A model generated the notes under the pieces. That model did no database searches and was not told the origin of the DNA. It worked only from the letters and a program-made list of their open reading frames with translations. Position numbers and translations under genes: made by a program. Positions 43,458-45,000 of a stretch of 45,000 nucleotides of DNA are shown here, piece after piece; the stretch's first letter is position 1; each line of letters begins with the position of its first letter. The DNA comes from Symbiodinium natans (Eukaryota > Sar > Dinophyceae > Suessiales > Symbiodiniaceae). The stretch is from the NCBI GenBank assembly GCA_905221605.1, contig CAJNDS010000890.1, positions 721,563 to 766,562 on the forward strand, read 5' to 3'.

Positions 43458-43478
43458 CTGGGATGGAGAGGTGGACTG

Positions 43479-43712
43479 TCTAAGGATACTTACATGGTCC
43501 CTTAATATGGGGTTTAGGGTTTGGGGTTTAGGGTGTAGGGTGTAGGGTTTAGGGTTAAGGGTTTACGGTTTAGGCTAGTTGCATGGTCCCTTGAGTGTGG
43601 TCCCTTACCTCCTCCAAAAGGTACTGATGTCTGGGCCCTTGGGTTTTGTAGGGCATGTAAGGGGTATATAAGGGGTCCCCTTTCAAGGGCCCACCATGTA
43701 GCTACCCAAAGG
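43479..43712. mobile_element. Family B element(s) with TTTAGGG array inside
   Basis: A left end (CTAAGGATACTTACATGGTC, 43479-43510) is followed by about 65 bp of TTTAGGG-like repeat and then a second, near-complete copy (about 43576-43712). It begins only 22 bp upstream of exon 1's acceptor. Confidence 0.65.
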
Positions 43713-43808
43713 ATCTAGCCCCCAAGAGTAACCTAGGACCATTTTCGGTTTAAAGGGCATATGATGGAACCTAAACCCTAAAAAATGGGAATCGGGGCCT
43801 ACTCTGGT
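43712..43808. mobile_element. MITE-like family C copy
   Basis: CCCCCAAGAGTAACCTAGGA left, TTTCGGTTTAAAGGGCATAT inside, AAAAATGGGAATCGGGGCCT and ACTCTGGTTCC right. It abuts a family B element. Confidence 0.65.
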
Positions 43809-44047
43809 TCCGGGATATTATGGTGGTATCACGGCACTTTACACGTCAGCTACCATAGCTACCAGAAAGAGATACAACCCCCTTGCCCTAAACCCTAAAC
43901 CCTAAACCCTAAACCCTAAACCCTAAAGCCCCAGCCCCGTCACCAGCCCGCTACAAACCCAGCCCCACCCCCTGACGCCCTCTGTCCGGGCCATCCCCTC
44001 TCGTCCACCACATGTGTCTGGCAATATTGTGTGTATATATAGATATA

Positions 44048-44740
44048 GCTAGATAGATAGAGAGAGATATATATATATATACATATATAGCCGGGCGCGG
44101 GATTTAAGACGTACCTTGCTTTTGCATTAAAGAAACAGAGGTTTCCGGTGTTTACAGGCAATTTTTGTACCGGAGTCGGGTGTTTACCATAAGATCAGGT
44201 GGTTAGGCTGAAATATGTAGGCCCGCGCCCGGCATAGGTGTGTTTGGTAAGTCTTAAGTACCGTGTCGTTGGTATATTGTTTGGATTTCAGGGGTTGGAG
44301 CTTGATTGGGTTGAACTGGGCTTGCAGGTGTGAGGTTCCAGGCCCAGTGGTTCGACCATACTAAATAATCAGCATCGCAACATATCACACATCATCATCT
44401 TTAGTAATATGTTCACCGAGCAGTGCAACAGCATCGTGACACATGCTGTCGGAGAAATGAGCGAAGCACACAGGGGCGTCTTAAATATTCGACCATATTT
44501 GGAGCCGAACAAGAGGTCATTTGCGAGGTTTGCAATAAAAGCCTAATGGAAAGCAATAGGAAGGCTTTGTCGAAGCAGAACCTGTGTTCAGTCTGTAAGG
44601 ACCCCAAGTAAGGCAGGAAATACAAGGAAATGTGGACTTTGTAGACAGTTACAAGGAAATGGGGGGGGGGGGGGGGGGGGCGTCTTGAACCCCGCACCCG
44701 CCTATATACATATATATATATATACATACGTACATATTGT
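44048..44740. mobile_element. 0.7-kb element with TIRs flanked by (TA)n
   Basis: Left end: (TA)n then TATAGCCGGGCGCGGGATTT and AAGACG (to about 44113). Right end: CGTCTTGAACCCCGCACCCG, CCTATATA and (TA)n (from about 44681). The ends are inverted copies with a few mismatches. The interior has short plus-strand frames but no recognised transposase. Confidence 0.55.
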
Positions 44741-45000
44741 TTCATTTGTTTATGCATGTATATTGTACATACACATCTATATATACATATATACTTATCA
44801 TGACCAATCAGTGATGGACAATTTGATGATGTGAGCATCTGGCAGTTCATGATAATCATCATGGTGACCTGGGGATGCTTGTTTTAGAGAATGGAACAGA
44901 ACTAATTTGGGATAGTCCTGAATATAGGGATTTTTGTTGACCCTGAACCCTGAACCCTGAACCCTAAACCCTAAACCCTACACCCAAAGTAGTGGCAATA

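Larger units (their letters stand above)
43458..45000. other. Upstream intron / 5' side of WDR3, no exon recognised
   Basis: Holds family B and C elements, a CCCTAAA array, and a TIR element with (TA)n ends. I looked for the family's first two blades on the minus strand here and did not find them, so the next upstream exon is either beyond 45 kb or too diverged. Short overlapping plus-strand frames near 44.41-44.61 kb are noted as a finding. Confidence 0.6.

Noticed and set aside
41283-41615. 110-codon plus-strand frame
   Set aside because: It covers exon 5 of WDR3 on the other strand, where the minus-strand reading has a clear WD40 match.

Overview
This is a window of nuclear DNA from a eukaryotic protist, most likely a dinoflagellate. 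It is soaked in Arabidopsis-type telomere-like repeats (CCCTAAA/TTTAGGG) in both orientations, in dozens of short arrays from one end to the other, and it carries several families of short palindromic, MITE-like elements. No bacterial gene layout, rRNA, tRNA or CRISPR array was recognised, and none of the long open frames looks like an intact gene.

The main result is a hidden gene. Read on the minus strand, the small unique islands between the repeats are micro-exons of one WD40 protein, the U3 snoRNP / small-subunit processome factor WDR3 (yeast Utp12/Dip2). I trace 36 candidate exons from about 43.46 kb down to 0.31 kb. About 25 match the family by eye in the correct order, and the others are phase-compatible linker exons. 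Exons are about 27-88 nt and introns about 0.3-3.4 kb, so only about 1.9 kb in 43 kb is coding (about 626 residues). Nearly all acceptors are AG|G. Donors are mostly GC (about 22), then GA (about 8) and GT (about 6). That mixture is known from dinoflagellate genes and is the main argument for the lineage. The first blades lie beyond the right edge and the C-terminal Utp12 domain beyond the left edge.

Layout, right to left along the gene: 44.0-45.0 kb holds a TIR element with (TA)n ends; 43.5-38.9 kb encodes first-propeller blades; 38.2-28.4 kb encodes a charged linker (K/R-rich, then acidic); 28.1-2.5 kb encodes the second propeller; 1.4-0.3 kb starts the acidic/coiled segment before the Utp12 domain. 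Introns hold the telomere-like arrays, at least seven MITE-like families (called A-G here), simple repeats, a 2.6-kb insertion inside a family B element (9.3-11.9 kb), a 21-bp satellite with orientation switches (19.5-19.9 kb), a nested palindrome (16.15-16.32 kb) and recent tandem duplications (25.5-26.1 and 31.5-31.8 kb). In several places telomere-like repeat units themselves form the splice donor or acceptor.

All exon borders were set by eye from reading frame, phase and family similarity. cDNA would settle them.
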